Origin: Lewinellaceae bacterium | GTDB lineage: Bacteria; Bacteroidota; Bacteroidia; Chitinophagales; Saprospiraceae | Direction of reading: 5' to 3' | Assembly: GCA_020636005.1 (NCBI GenBank) | Contig: JACJYR010000005.1 | Coordinates: 496,001 to 560,000 of the forward strand | Length of the DNA stretch: 64,000 nucleotides | Shown: positions 41,746 to 50,768 of the stretch, one piece after another | Numbering within the stretch: position 1 is the stretch's first letter | Layout: every line of letters begins with the position of its first letter | Position numbers and translations under genes: made by a program | Notes under the pieces: model-generated | Database searches by the model: none | Seen by the model: only the letters and a program-made list of their open reading frames with translations | What the model was told of the DNA's origin: nothing

Positions 41746-43458
41746 TTATATTTTGATGAAACGGGCCGTCCATTGGGCACCGCCCACCTTGAAAGTGATA
41801 AGGTACATTCCGTTTTGCAGGCTGCCCACCGGTATCCTTTTTCCAGGATTTTCCACCATTGCCAACTGCTGGCCGAAGAGGCTTGAAATCACTACTTGAT
41901 CCACCACCAGCCCGGTTTCTATGAAGAGGGCATCGCTGGCGGGGTTGGGATAAAAGCTGATTGCTTCCGACAGCCCGGCATCCTTTGTTCCATTGACAAA
42001 AGCTATATCCTGCTGGTAGCGGGGCATGAGCTGGTAGCCGCCGTCACAGGTGCCATCGTTGTCGAACTGGCTTCCAATGCCGGTAATGGTCAATATGCCG
42101 GCAGGCACGGGCATCATGAACCAATCCACGGCGTCGTCAATCCTGAGCGTAAAATTCTGGGATCCATTGCTCACTTCCACTGTGATGCCCGACGGGTCCG
42201 TACCGGGCCATTGGTTGGGATCCACAATGGTGACATTTTCAATCCTGACGATTTCCGATTCCGTATTTTCGTTCAGGGCCGTTACCGTGGCGGGCGGGAA
42301 CGTCGGGTTGCCCGACGAAACCTTCCAAAGCGTATCCGGGGTAATCTGCGTCAGGCAACTAAACTGAGAAATGACACCCCTTACTTTCACTTCGTCACCT
42401 TCCTGCACGGTATAACCAAAATCGTCACCGCTGAAAATGCTGATGCCGCCAGTTGGATCCAGCAGGAAAAACTGAATTTGCGGGCCGAGGTTCAGGTCAA
42501 CACCGTGTACGATGCCGGTGAGTTCGCACAACCTGCCCAGTGAATCGGGGATGCCGCTGGCATTCACTTGGGTGACCTGGGCAATGGTATAAACCGGGTA
42601 AACGGTAGGCCCTGTGGGGCATTCGGAGTCGGCACCCGGGTTGGCCTTGATCTCTGTATTGTTGACCTGCACACCGGTAGGTGTGGTGGCTGCTGCCCAG
42701 TTGGCCGGGTCGGCATTGTCGGCGCCATAATCACAAAGCACCAGGGAAGAGCCATTGCCGTTCGCCTGGGAAGGCCAGGCTCCACTGGGGCCATACCTGA
42801 CGGAATCCACAAAATTGCCCATTGCATCGCTCAGTTCGATGGTCTCGCCACCGTTGGCCAGGGCACCACCATCCCATTGCAGGGCGGGCACGCCAAACAG
42901 GGTTTCAAAGCTGGGGCCGTTGATAGCCGTCACCACAAATTGACCGGCCCCGAGGGTATAGGACGGGAAAGTAAACGTCACCCCTTTGGTGAACGACCAG
43001 CCTTCCATGTTTACCGGATCTGCACCATTGTTGTACAATTCTATAAACTCATAGGCATCATTTCCACTGGTCGGGTCATTGTACATGATTTCAGAAATGA
43101 CCACATCGCCCGAAGCGGCGGCGGGCATTACGGTAATAGTGCCCGTCATGCCCGCACCGAAGTGTATGTCGCACTGGTAGTCGTAGTGGCCGGCAGCATT
43201 GAAGGTATGGGAATAGGTCCAGGGGGCACCGGCAGGGGCACCGCTGGAGAAACTTTCCGGGTTGTCAGGGAAGCTTTGCTGCGAGCCGTTCACGTTGTGG
43301 AGGCCAGCGGTGTTCATCCAAACTACCGTGTCCCCGGCATTGATGGTCAGGTCCTTTGGGGAAAAGGAGGCGTTCGCTGCATTGACCATGTGCTGTGTCG
43401 CATTGGCGAAAGCACAAAAAGTTAGGAAGGCAAGGAGTGTAAAGATTGTTTTTTTCAT
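41746..43458 (-). CDS. Secreted cupredoxin / lamin-tail protein with T9SS C-terminal signal
   Basis: 570 residues. A signal peptide (…FCAFANA) is followed by a plastocyanin/azurin-like domain (about 22-110) with type-1 copper ligands H54, C96, H99 and M104. A lamin-tail domain (about 115-215; ISEIMYNDPTSGNDAYEFIE) and an OB-like domain (about 285-400; LCELTGIVHGVDLNLGP) come next. The end is a type-A T9SS sorting domain (YPNPASDALFIETG … GMYLITFKVGG). It should be exported and attached to the cell surface. The copper site suggests electron transfer or oxidative surface chemistry, which is inference. Upstream is repeat copy 5. Confidence 0.85.
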   Translation of the reverse strand: MKKTIFTLLAFLTFCAFANATQHMVNAANASFSPKDLTINAGDTVVWMNTAGLHNVNGSQQSFPDNPESFSSGAPAGAPWTYSHTFNAAGHYDYQCDIHFGAGMTGTITVMPAAASGDVVISEIMYNDPTSGNDAYEFIELYNNGADPVNMEGWSFTKGVTFTFPSYTLGAGQFVVTAINGPSFETLFGVPALQWDGGALANGGETIELSDAMGNFVDSVRYGPSGAWPSQANGNGSSLVLCDYGADNADPANWAAATTPTGVQVNNTEIKANPGADSECPTGPTVYPVYTIAQVTQVNASGIPDSLGRLCELTGIVHGVDLNLGPQIQFFLLDPTGGISIFSGDDFGYTVQEGDEVKVRGVISQFSCLTQITPDTLWKVSSGNPTFPPATVTALNENTESEIVRIENVTIVDPNQWPGTDPSGITVEVSNGSQNFTLRIDDAVDWFMMPVPAGILTITGIGSQFDNDGTCDGGYQLMPRYQQDIAFVNGTKDAGLSEAISFYPNPASDALFIETGLVVDQVVISSLFGQQLAMVENPGKRIPVGSLQNGMYLITFKVGGAQWTARFIKI

Positions 43459-43506
43459 AAAGCAATTGTTTTTTGATAAAAATGGAATTTCAAGATCGTC
43501 CCGGTA

Positions 43507-43610
43507 AGTAACGATGAAAAAATAACTTCACCATTTTGATTTTGAAAACCCCAGCAATGGAAGGGTTTTTTAAAAATAAAATAGTCATTTTATTTTTCCT
43601 TCGATCCTAA
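43507..43610 (+). repeat. Dispersed ~110-bp hairpin repeat, copy 5 (exchanged stem)
   Basis: The front half is identical in kind to copy 2, but the large stem is replaced by AAAATAAAAT / ATTTTATTTT: different sequence, still perfectly paired. Ends TTCCTTCGATCCTAA. It lies 48 bp upstream of the 41746-43458 gene start. Confidence 0.85.
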
Positions 43611-43631
43611 GTGTGTTTTTGAAAAGACACC

Positions 43632-43667
43632 CTCACCATCAGTCACTTGTGCAAGAGTGATACAGTT
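43632..43667. repeat. 36-nt block shared with 27287-27322
   Basis: CTCACCATCAGTCACTTGTG … ACAGTT, 29/36 identical to the copy at 27287. The rest of 43668-43883 holds AT-rich imperfect repeats (AATTTC/GGGAA) and no gene. Confidence 0.6.
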
Positions 43668-43883
43668 TAGTGAATTTCATGGGGAAATTAGAAATTGGGA
43701 AGTTAAACCATTGATTATCAATTTCTCAATTTCCAAATTTCGAATTCCCAACTTACCTCCTGTGAACAGTCCCGGAATTTCAACGAAAAATGGAAAGTGT
43801 AAAATTAGTGGAAGCCGCCGTAATTGGCGGGGATAGGGTTTGAATTAATTGTAAACCTTGGGGAATCGTCGGCCAATCAGCGG

Positions 43884-45122
43884 CTACTCATGCGGCCGCC
43901 CCAACAATTTCCCGGATTTGACGGCCTGTTCCAGCTCTTTTTGCTCCTCGTCCTCTTCGCTGCCCGGGTTGGCCAGGGAGCGCAGATCGGGCTGGCCGGC
44001 CAGCACCCAGGCCGTGTACCACGCACTGCCGGTGGCGACAATGGCCGCCCGCATCCGGTCTTCCACCATGCTGCCCATTCGGTCGCTGTAGGCTTTGGCG
44101 AAATCCTCGCACTGCGTTTTCACCAGCACATCGCCCCGCATCTCGTTGCAAAACTGCCGGTCGGGCGGGAATTGTCTTCGCAGGTCTTTCTCGATGCCCA
44201 AAACGCTGTCAACGTAGCTGTGGCTTTTCAAAACAATATCCCAGAAATAGTCCTGCGGCTTTTCGATAAGGCTGGCCTTGCCAACCCAAAAATCATAGGT
44301 GTCTTCGGCAAAAAGTTCTGGCAGGCGGGTTTCCCAAAAGGCATGGATACCGTCCTGCCCGGATAGCTGCCCGTTGTAGTTTTGGGAAGTGTGCAGCGGC
44401 ACGTGGGCATCGGCCACATAGTGCCCGAAATCGGCAGAGAGCCGGAGTATCTTCTTGGCGTCCTGCTCGATAAAGGCGTATTTCAGGCTGTTCAGCATCT
44501 TGTTCAGGTGATAGGGGAGGATGCCGTGTTCGGAGAGTTTGTCCACCACAAAAATGCCGTTGCAACGGGGCAGAACGGAGCCGAACCGGGCCGAAAACAC
44601 CCCGCAGTCAACCACCCAGTTATCCTCGTAATACTGTGGGAGAATATCCGATTTGAAAAAGGCAAGGAGCGTGTCGTAAGGTAGGCTCTGGCCTGTTTTT
44701 TCAAAGAATACCAAGCTGTCTTCCAGGTAAAGATGCCCTTCTGGGCCACGTTTAAACAGAGGCAGTGTATCGTTTTTTTCGTTGATAAAATAGTATTCGG
44801 AAAACTGGGCGAGCGCATCGGCCCAGTGGCGGGGCAACGTGGGGAAAGGTGGCTCGCCATAACGGTCGAGGTCCATAAAGTGCCGGGGTGCTTCGTGCCG
44901 GGTGGCATATCTGCGCATGTCGGGATCCACGGCGTGTTCTGTCAGGTACTCAATGTTCTTTTTATAAAACACAATCATCTCCGGCGGCAGGGTAAAGACC
45001 GCCTGCCGGTTGATTTTCCGATGGGCATAAAACCCCCAGGGCGGGGCCAACGCAGTGGCCAGCAAAGCACCGGTGGCACCAAGCAGCAAAATAGGTAGGA
45101 CGGTACGAGGATAAAGGTTCAT
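43884..45122 (-). CDS. Zinc-dependent phospholipase C / S1-P1 nuclease-like protein
   Basis: 412 residues with a hydrophobic start (MNLYPRTVLPILLLGATGAL). PPWGFYAHRKINRQAV, RHFMDLDRYG and the core FGHYVADAHVPLHTSQNY … GIHAFWETRLPEL give the His/Asp/Glu zinc-ligand pattern of the alpha-helical phospholipase C / S1-P1 nuclease fold. It would hydrolyse a phosphodiester in the periplasm or outside; nuclease and lipase activity cannot be separated from sequence. It follows DUF4340 by 52 bp on the same strand. Confidence 0.8.
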   Translation of the reverse strand: MNLYPRTVLPILLLGATGALLATALAPPWGFYAHRKINRQAVFTLPPEMIVFYKKNIEYLTEHAVDPDMRRYATRHEAPRHFMDLDRYGEPPFPTLPRHWADALAQFSEYYFINEKNDTLPLFKRGPEGHLYLEDSLVFFEKTGQSLPYDTLLAFFKSDILPQYYEDNWVVDCGVFSARFGSVLPRCNGIFVVDKLSEHGILPYHLNKMLNSLKYAFIEQDAKKILRLSADFGHYVADAHVPLHTSQNYNGQLSGQDGIHAFWETRLPELFAEDTYDFWVGKASLIEKPQDYFWDIVLKSHSYVDSVLGIEKDLRRQFPPDRQFCNEMRGDVLVKTQCEDFAKAYSDRMGSMVEDRMRAAIVATGSAWYTAWVLAGQPDLRSLANPGSEEDEEQKELEQAVKSGKLLGRPHE

Positions 45123-45174
45123 GTGCTGGAAGATTCGTGCTTTGCGGGTGGCCAGGTAGTTGTTTTAAAATTAT

Positions 45175-46194
45175 TCAATCCTTCACCTTTACCCCCTTCG
45201 CTTCGAAGAAGCCTTCGTAGGGCCAGAAAATTTTGGAAAAAACGTGGTGCTGGGTCAGCATAAAATCGCCCGTGCTCACATCCGTATAGTACCGCTCAAT
45301 GAAGTCGGAGGAACGAGTGCCGGTGGTAGAATTTATTTTGTAGGATTCATAAAAAGTCGCCTTTTTTTCCTGGCCGGCCGTAGTTTCGACCGTGACCACA
45401 GCAAAGGGGACGAGGCTGCGGATCGAGTCTTGTTTGGAATAATGGTTAATATAATTTTCCGCAATTAGGCGGTCGAACCCCTCCAGGAAGTAAGCTGCCC
45501 GGTCTTTGCTGGCTGGCTCTTTGACCGGCGGCACGTTGTCGTAAAAAGGGACGACGGTATAGTCGCTTCCGTCCTTTTTTAGTTTAAAGGATTTGCTGCG
45601 CTGCTTGGGGTATTCGATGCTTACGGCGGCAATTTCTTCGGGCTTGTAGCTGAACACCGTCTTGTCCCTCCACTCGTCGCCCTCCAGTTCGTAACGGGTG
45701 CGTATCTGGCCCTCCATCATAGGTATTTCCACGGCCATGGGCTGCTCGGCATTTTCAAGGATAAAATAGGTGCCCCGTGTATCCGAAGTCACGCCGCCCA
45801 CATAGTAGGCCTTTATTTTATCGCCTTTCTTGTTGAAAATTTCCACCTTGATGCCTGTGGAAGCCAGATCCCCCACGATCTTGGGGAGGGAATTTTTTGG
45901 GGGCACGAATTTCAGCTCTACATGGCAGATAGCCTCCAGCAGGCTTTCCATTACGTAGGGGTTGGCATAGTTGTCTTTGTTGACCCGCCAGCGGTCTCCT
46001 TCCCGTTCCAGGGTGGTAGTGACGCCGTTGCGTTTGGCGATGAAGATCTTCTGGATCTCTTCCTGGTTCTCCACCTTGAACTTGCGGTCCCAGCCCAGGG
46101 TCGTTTTTTCATCTTTGCTGCTGCCGATAAGGTACCAGGCGGTGCCGGCCCCGAGCACCAGGAAAATGGCCAATAATAAATAGTTCTTTTTCAT
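45175..46194 (-). CDS. DUF4340 domain protein
   Basis: 339 residues; N-terminal anchor (MKKNYLLLAIFLVLGAGTAW) then the DUF4340 beta-rich body (QKIFIAKRNGVTTTLEREGD; WRVNKDNYANPYVMESLLEA; IKVEIFNKKGDKIKAYYVGG). DUF4340 proteins often stand next to the GldF/GldG-type ABC transport genes; none is visible here. Probably membrane-anchored facing the periplasm. Sits between glucan phosphorylase and the zinc enzyme, probably in one transcript. Confidence 0.85.
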   Translation of the reverse strand: MKKNYLLLAIFLVLGAGTAWYLIGSSKDEKTTLGWDRKFKVENQEEIQKIFIAKRNGVTTTLEREGDRWRVNKDNYANPYVMESLLEAICHVELKFVPPKNSLPKIVGDLASTGIKVEIFNKKGDKIKAYYVGGVTSDTRGTYFILENAEQPMAVEIPMMEGQIRTRYELEGDEWRDKTVFSYKPEEIAAVSIEYPKQRSKSFKLKKDGSDYTVVPFYDNVPPVKEPASKDRAAYFLEGFDRLIAENYINHYSKQDSIRSLVPFAVVTVETTAGQEKKATFYESYKINSTTGTRSSDFIERYYTDVSTGDFMLTQHHVFSKIFWPYEGFFEAKGVKVKD

Positions 46195-46268
46195 AAGCTT
46201 TAAGTGATGGTTTCATTGTTTCATTAAATAGGTGCTCCAAAAGATGAAGCAGTATAGCCATGAAACAA

Positions 46269-47921
46269 TCAGTATAGTTTTTCATAATACTCGTCCAGCA
46301 TCCTTTTCACCGAAAAGGCTTTGCGGGTGCTTTGGATGCTGGCCAGCATCATGTCCCGCCATTTCTTTTTGTTTTTGTAAAAAGTGGGCAGCACTTCTTC
46401 TATCAGCACTTTATAGAGCGCCCGGCGGTCGTGTTCGGTTTGCACCTCCGGGTCTTCATCTTCAAAAGCGTCGCCTATTTGCCAACCGTTCACGCCATGC
46501 TCGCAGGCTTCCGGCCACCAGCCGTCCAGGATGCTGAGGTTGAGGCCGCCGTTCATGGCGGCTTTCATGCCGGAGGTGCCGCTGGCTTCTTTTGGGCGGA
46601 TGGGGTTGTTGAGCCAAACGTCCACGCCACGGGTCATCGCTGCCCCGATTTCCATGTCGTAGTTTTCGAGGAAGACAACAGAGTTGGGGTATTTTTTGGC
46701 CATAGCCACGACGTTGGCCACCAGCTTCTTGCCATTGTCGTCCAGCGGATGCGATTTGCCGGAGAAGATAATCTGTACCGTTTGGTTTTTCAGCAGCGGC
46801 CCGATAATGCGGGGGCTGCTGAAGATCAGGTCGGCCCTTTTGTAGGCCACCGCCCGGCGGGCAAAGCCGATGATGAGCTTGTTAGGGTTGAGGGCGGTGC
46901 CGGTTCGCTTTTTGACAAAATTGACCAGCGCCCGCTTGTTCAGCATGTGCGGTCGCCAAAGGTCGCTGGCCGTATCTGCGGCGTTGAGCATGTTTACGTC
47001 CACCCATGTAGGCAGGTGGATGCCGTTGGTGATGGCCACGATGCGGGAGCGGCCTTTCACATCGGCCCACATTTCGTTGGCCGTTACGCCATGTAGCTGG
47101 GCCACGGCATTGCTCATGCGGGCCAGGCGCAGCGCCCCGACGGTCATGTTGAAATCGGTTTGGCCTTCGGGTACGCCCAGTTTTTCCAGTTGTTTTCGGG
47201 ACAGCCCCATGTTGGCGCCCATGTAAAGGATGCGGTCTATGGGGTGGCTCTCGTTGCCTTGCACAACGGGTGTGTGCGTCGTGAAAACGATTTTTTCTTT
47301 GACCTTTTTACAGGCTTTTTTGAAAGAAACGCCTTTCCCCTTTTTCTTTTTGGAATGGCCGCCCTCCATCTCCTCCCGCAATAGTTCGAACCCGGCAAAC
47401 AGGGCATGGCCTTCGTTGAAATGATATACGTCCACCTCGATGCCCAGCGCCCGCAAGGCCCTGACGCCGCCGACGCCGAGGACTATTTCCTGGGCGATAC
47501 GCTCCTCCCCAAACCAGCCGTACAACTGCCCGGTGGTCCAACTGTCGGGATTGTCTGGCAAATCCGTATCGAGCAGGTAAAGCGGTGCATTGCCAAAGGC
47601 TTCTGTTTTCCAAACTTTGCACCTCACCGTGGCTCCCCGGATTTCCACTTCTACGGTCACACCGGTTTCTTCCAGGAAATCGTATTGGTAATTGTGGTAG
47701 GCATCATAGGGCTGCCCGTCCGGGCCGATGACCTGGTCGCCATAGCCTTGTTTCCATTTGATGCCGATACCAACAATGGGAAAACCGTGATCTTTGGCAC
47801 CTTTCAGGTAGTCGCCGGCCAGGATGCCCAAGCCGCCGGCATAGATTTTAAAATCGGAACGGAGGCCGTATTCCATACAGAAATAGGCGACACGGGGGAG
47901 ATGTTTTTTGCGCTTTGACAT
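46269..47921 (-). CDS. glgP: Alpha-glucan phosphorylase
   Basis: 550 residues. Phosphorolysis of glycogen or maltodextrin ends to glucose-1-phosphate. It begins VAYFCMEYGLRSDFKIYAGG and has GGLGILAGDYLK (substrate gate) and HFNEGHALFAGFEL. The PLP lysine region EASGTSGMKAAMNGGLNLSI is typical of the short bacterial/archaeal phosphorylases (~550-850 aa). I start at MSKRKKH (47921); the frame runs upstream to 47978. No other glycogen gene lies nearby; DUF4340 follows 74 bp later. Confidence 0.92.
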   Translation of the reverse strand: MSKRKKHLPRVAYFCMEYGLRSDFKIYAGGLGILAGDYLKGAKDHGFPIVGIGIKWKQGYGDQVIGPDGQPYDAYHNYQYDFLEETGVTVEVEIRGATVRCKVWKTEAFGNAPLYLLDTDLPDNPDSWTTGQLYGWFGEERIAQEIVLGVGGVRALRALGIEVDVYHFNEGHALFAGFELLREEMEGGHSKKKKGKGVSFKKACKKVKEKIVFTTHTPVVQGNESHPIDRILYMGANMGLSRKQLEKLGVPEGQTDFNMTVGALRLARMSNAVAQLHGVTANEMWADVKGRSRIVAITNGIHLPTWVDVNMLNAADTASDLWRPHMLNKRALVNFVKKRTGTALNPNKLIIGFARRAVAYKRADLIFSSPRIIGPLLKNQTVQIIFSGKSHPLDDNGKKLVANVVAMAKKYPNSVVFLENYDMEIGAAMTRGVDVWLNNPIRPKEASGTSGMKAAMNGGLNLSILDGWWPEACEHGVNGWQIGDAFEDEDPEVQTEHDRRALYKVLIEEVLPTFYKNKKKWRDMMLASIQSTRKAFSVKRMLDEYYEKLY

Positions 47922-48008
47922 AAGGAAGAAGTGAGAATTGAGAAGTGAGAATTGAGGGGTGTCGTGACGGGGTCTCACCGCTCACTTTTCACCCCTCGCT
48001 GCTTTCTC

Positions 48009-48689
48009 CTATTGCATTACATAGTTGGATTTTACCGCCAAAGAGGCCAGTTGTTCGTTGCTTTTGGTAAAACTGCCCGTACCGTCGTCGGTAATTACGT
48101 CGAATGTTTCATCGGAAATCATGCCTTTGCTGTCCCTTTTTTGGGAACGGACGATGAGTTCCAGCAGGCGGTTGTCGTCGAGGTCGGCGAGCCAGGAATC
48201 CTGTTGGTAGCAGGTGCCGTTTTCGCATTGCAGGAAGGCGAGGTAGGCCACTTTTTTCAACTTTCCTGCCGCTCCGTCCCATTTGCAAAGCACCAGGTCG
48301 CTGGAAGCATCCTTGCCGGGTATCCGCAGAATATAATGCCCGCTGTTCTCGGTGCGGTAGCAGGCGAAAACGCCACCTGTGCCGTTGGCCTGTGCATCGG
48401 GCGGCAGGTATTGCGTCATATTGCCTGTGATGGGTTTCCCAACGTATGGATAGTTGTCGGGGTTGGGATTGGCTTCGTGCGAGGCGAAGAGGTGCATTTT
48501 GACGACGTTCACTTCCTCGAACAGGTTTTTGAAATCCTCATTCACAGCGGATGTTTTCATTTCATCCCCGGCAGGTGCAGCGGATGTTTTCATTTCATCC
48601 CCGGCGGGTGCACTGGCTTGCTGTTGTGTTTGGTTGGGTTGGCAGCCAATGGCGAGGATGAAGGAAACCAGGATTACGAGATTTTTCAT
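48009..48689 (-). CDS. Small lipoprotein, function unknown
   Basis: 226 residues from MKNLVILVSFILAIGCQPNQ: lipobox LAIGC with the lipid Cys near 16. A 33-bp tandem duplication (48547-48579, 48580-48612) doubles the segment PAGDEMKTSA near the N-terminus, acting as spacer. The body (FKNLFEEVNVVKMHLFASHE; GGVFACYRTENSGHYILRIP) shows no family I recognise. Probably outer-membrane-attached on the periplasmic side. Start at 48689 is the one that gives a lipoprotein signal. Confidence 0.7.
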   Translation of the reverse strand: MKNLVILVSFILAIGCQPNQTQQQASAPAGDEMKTSAAPAGDEMKTSAVNEDFKNLFEEVNVVKMHLFASHEANPNPDNYPYVGKPITGNMTQYLPPDAQANGTGGVFACYRTENSGHYILRIPGKDASSDLVLCKWDGAAGKLKKVAYLAFLQCENGTCYQQDSWLADLDDNRLLELIVRSQKRDSKGMISDETFDVITDDGTGSFTKSNEQLASLAVKSNYVMQ

Positions 48690-49022
48690 GCAAAATACTT
48701 TTGGTGAAACGGTTGGACAGGGCATTGTTCATACAGGGTCGGTTTCTATGCGGGGCAAATTTAGTTTTTTTGGAAAGGTTGTAAAAATAAGCGGGATGTC
48801 GGTGTTCTGTTTGACAGTTTTCATTTAGACTGTCCACCATCCTTGGTTGAAAGTTTGGCAGTCTTCAGTGCTTCTATGGAAGGCCTCCGAACCGTTGGGC
48901 TTTCGGGCTGCGGTCTGGCAAACAGCGAACTGTCGAACGGAAGACTTTCCAACTGTGGACTAATATTTGGTATTGTTTTTCAGAATAAAACGACCCTCTT
49001 GATAAAGGCAGCTTCCAAAACT

Positions 49023-50750
49023 ATGGATTTAATGAGACCGCTGATATGTTCGATTTTTTTCCTGGTGCTCACCAACCCACCTTGCCCCGCACAGGATCGT
49101 TTGCCCAATTTCAAGGTTGAAACAATAGAGATGAGGCCCATGACGGAAGTCAATTCCGACCACCTGGACTTCAGTCCCGTCTATTTTGATAACGGGATTG
49201 TTTTTGTCTCCAACCGGGGCATCAATGAGGATTTTATTAAACAGAAAGACCATTTGACCGGGGAGAACTGTACCTCGCTCTTTTTTACGGCCCTTCAGCC
49301 AGATGGCTCCGGCGGGCCTCCGGTTTTATTTTCAAAAAGCCTGACCTCTTCTTTCCACGATGGCCCCGCTGCTTTTTCAAAGGATGGCAGGCAAATCTAT
49401 TTCACCAGCAGCAGCCAGGTGCAGCAAAAAAGGGAAACCGGCAAAATGCTGGTCAGGAAGCGGAACGAGCTGAACCTGAAAATTTTTTTTTCAGAGCGGA
49501 TAGGCGGGGATTGGACTGCCCCAAAATTATTCGATCTCTGCGGCGAAAGTACCGATGTCCATCCAACCCTTTCAGCCGACGGGCAACGAATGGTTTTTGC
49601 CTCTGACAGGCCAGGCGGGTTTGGGGGCATGGACTTGTATGTCAGCCATTTAAAAGAAGGTAAATGGAGCGCCCCCGTCAACCTGGGCTCCAATGTAAAT
49701 ACGCCCGGAGATGAAGTTTTTCCTTTCCTGTACGGCAACAGCACGCTCTTTTTCGCTTCCGACGGGCGGGGTGGATGGGGCGGCCTCGATGTTTTCCAAT
49801 CTGTCCAGAATGAAAGCCAACAATGGGACCTTGCAGAAAACCTGGGCGCACCAATCAATTCTGAAAAAGACGATTTTGGTTTTGTGACGAATGAGGCAGC
49901 TATGGAAGGAATCCTTAGCTCCAATCGCAGGGGCGGTACCGGCGGGGACGACCTTTATTATTTTGTTGTAAAACAACCAAAAGCAAGTGCTGAACGCCAG
50001 CTTGTTGCGGATACACAAGTCCCGCAACAGCCGGGGAACCCGTCTGATTGCACGGACTTAACAGGCAGGATATTGCAAAGGGACACCGAACGGCCTGTTG
50101 CACTTGCCAATTTGACCCTGGTAAACCTAAGCAATGGAAGTTTTAAAACAGCGAATACGGACGAATCGGGCCACTACTCCATCTGTGCGGACTTTGGTTA
50201 CGATTTCATCCTCAGGGCAGACGCTTTGGGTTTTAACCAAACCGATAAGCTGATCTCCACTGCGGGGATGGACCTCACCAGCGGTGAAAACGGTGGGCCA
50301 ATGAGCCTGGATTTTACAATGGTCCCTTCTGCTGATGCAAACATTGGGCTTTTGGCTGCTGACGAGACTTACCAGGAAATGCTCGAAGAAGGGTTTTTCG
50401 TGGAAATGGGCGGCATCTACTATGGTTTTGACGAGTTCATGCTCCAGCCCGGAGCAATGGATGAACTTGACAAAGTAATTGAATTTATGCGCCGCCAGCC
50501 CAACCTCCATGTTGAGATACGATCCCACACGGACAGTCGGGGCGATGCGGACTATAACCGCCAACTTTCGGCCAAACGGGCCCAGGCTGTGGCCGGGTAC
50601 CTCGTTTCAAAAGGCATAGATTCGGGACAGGTAAGTGCAAGGGGTTTCGGCGAAGATCAACTTGTCAACGCCTGCGGAGATGGGATTCCCTGCTCAGAGG
50701 CGGCGCACCGAATGAACCGGCGGACAGCATTAAGGATTTTCAAGCCATAG
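49023..50750 (+). CDS. OmpA-family protein with PD40/WD40-like repeats (PorE-like)
   Basis: 575 residues. Signal peptide (MDLMRPLICSIFFLVL…PAQ). Residues ~30-300 hold PD40/TolB-type beta-propeller repeats (GGWGGLDVFQSVQNE; DGQRMVFASDRPGGFGGM). A carboxypeptidase-regulatory-like beta domain follows (~345-420; LTGRILQRDTERPVALANLT). Residues ~460-575 form an OmpA peptidoglycan-binding domain (LHVEIRSHTDSRGDADYNRQ). This resembles the PorE-like anchor proteins of type IX secretion but has no TPR part. Start at 49023 gives the signal peptide. Confidence 0.88.
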   Translation: MDLMRPLICSIFFLVLTNPPCPAQDRLPNFKVETIEMRPMTEVNSDHLDFSPVYFDNGIVFVSNRGINEDFIKQKDHLTGENCTSLFFTALQPDGSGGPPVLFSKSLTSSFHDGPAAFSKDGRQIYFTSSSQVQQKRETGKMLVRKRNELNLKIFFSERIGGDWTAPKLFDLCGESTDVHPTLSADGQRMVFASDRPGGFGGMDLYVSHLKEGKWSAPVNLGSNVNTPGDEVFPFLYGNSTLFFASDGRGGWGGLDVFQSVQNESQQWDLAENLGAPINSEKDDFGFVTNEAAMEGILSSNRRGGTGGDDLYYFVVKQPKASAERQLVADTQVPQQPGNPSDCTDLTGRILQRDTERPVALANLTLVNLSNGSFKTANTDESGHYSICADFGYDFILRADALGFNQTDKLISTAGMDLTSGENGGPMSLDFTMVPSADANIGLLAADETYQEMLEEGFFVEMGGIYYGFDEFMLQPGAMDELDKVIEFMRRQPNLHVEIRSHTDSRGDADYNRQLSAKRAQAVAGYLVSKGIDSGQVSARGFGEDQLVNACGDGIPCSEAAHRMNRRTALRIFKP

Positions 50751-50768
50751 TTCAGGCAAGTGCACCCA

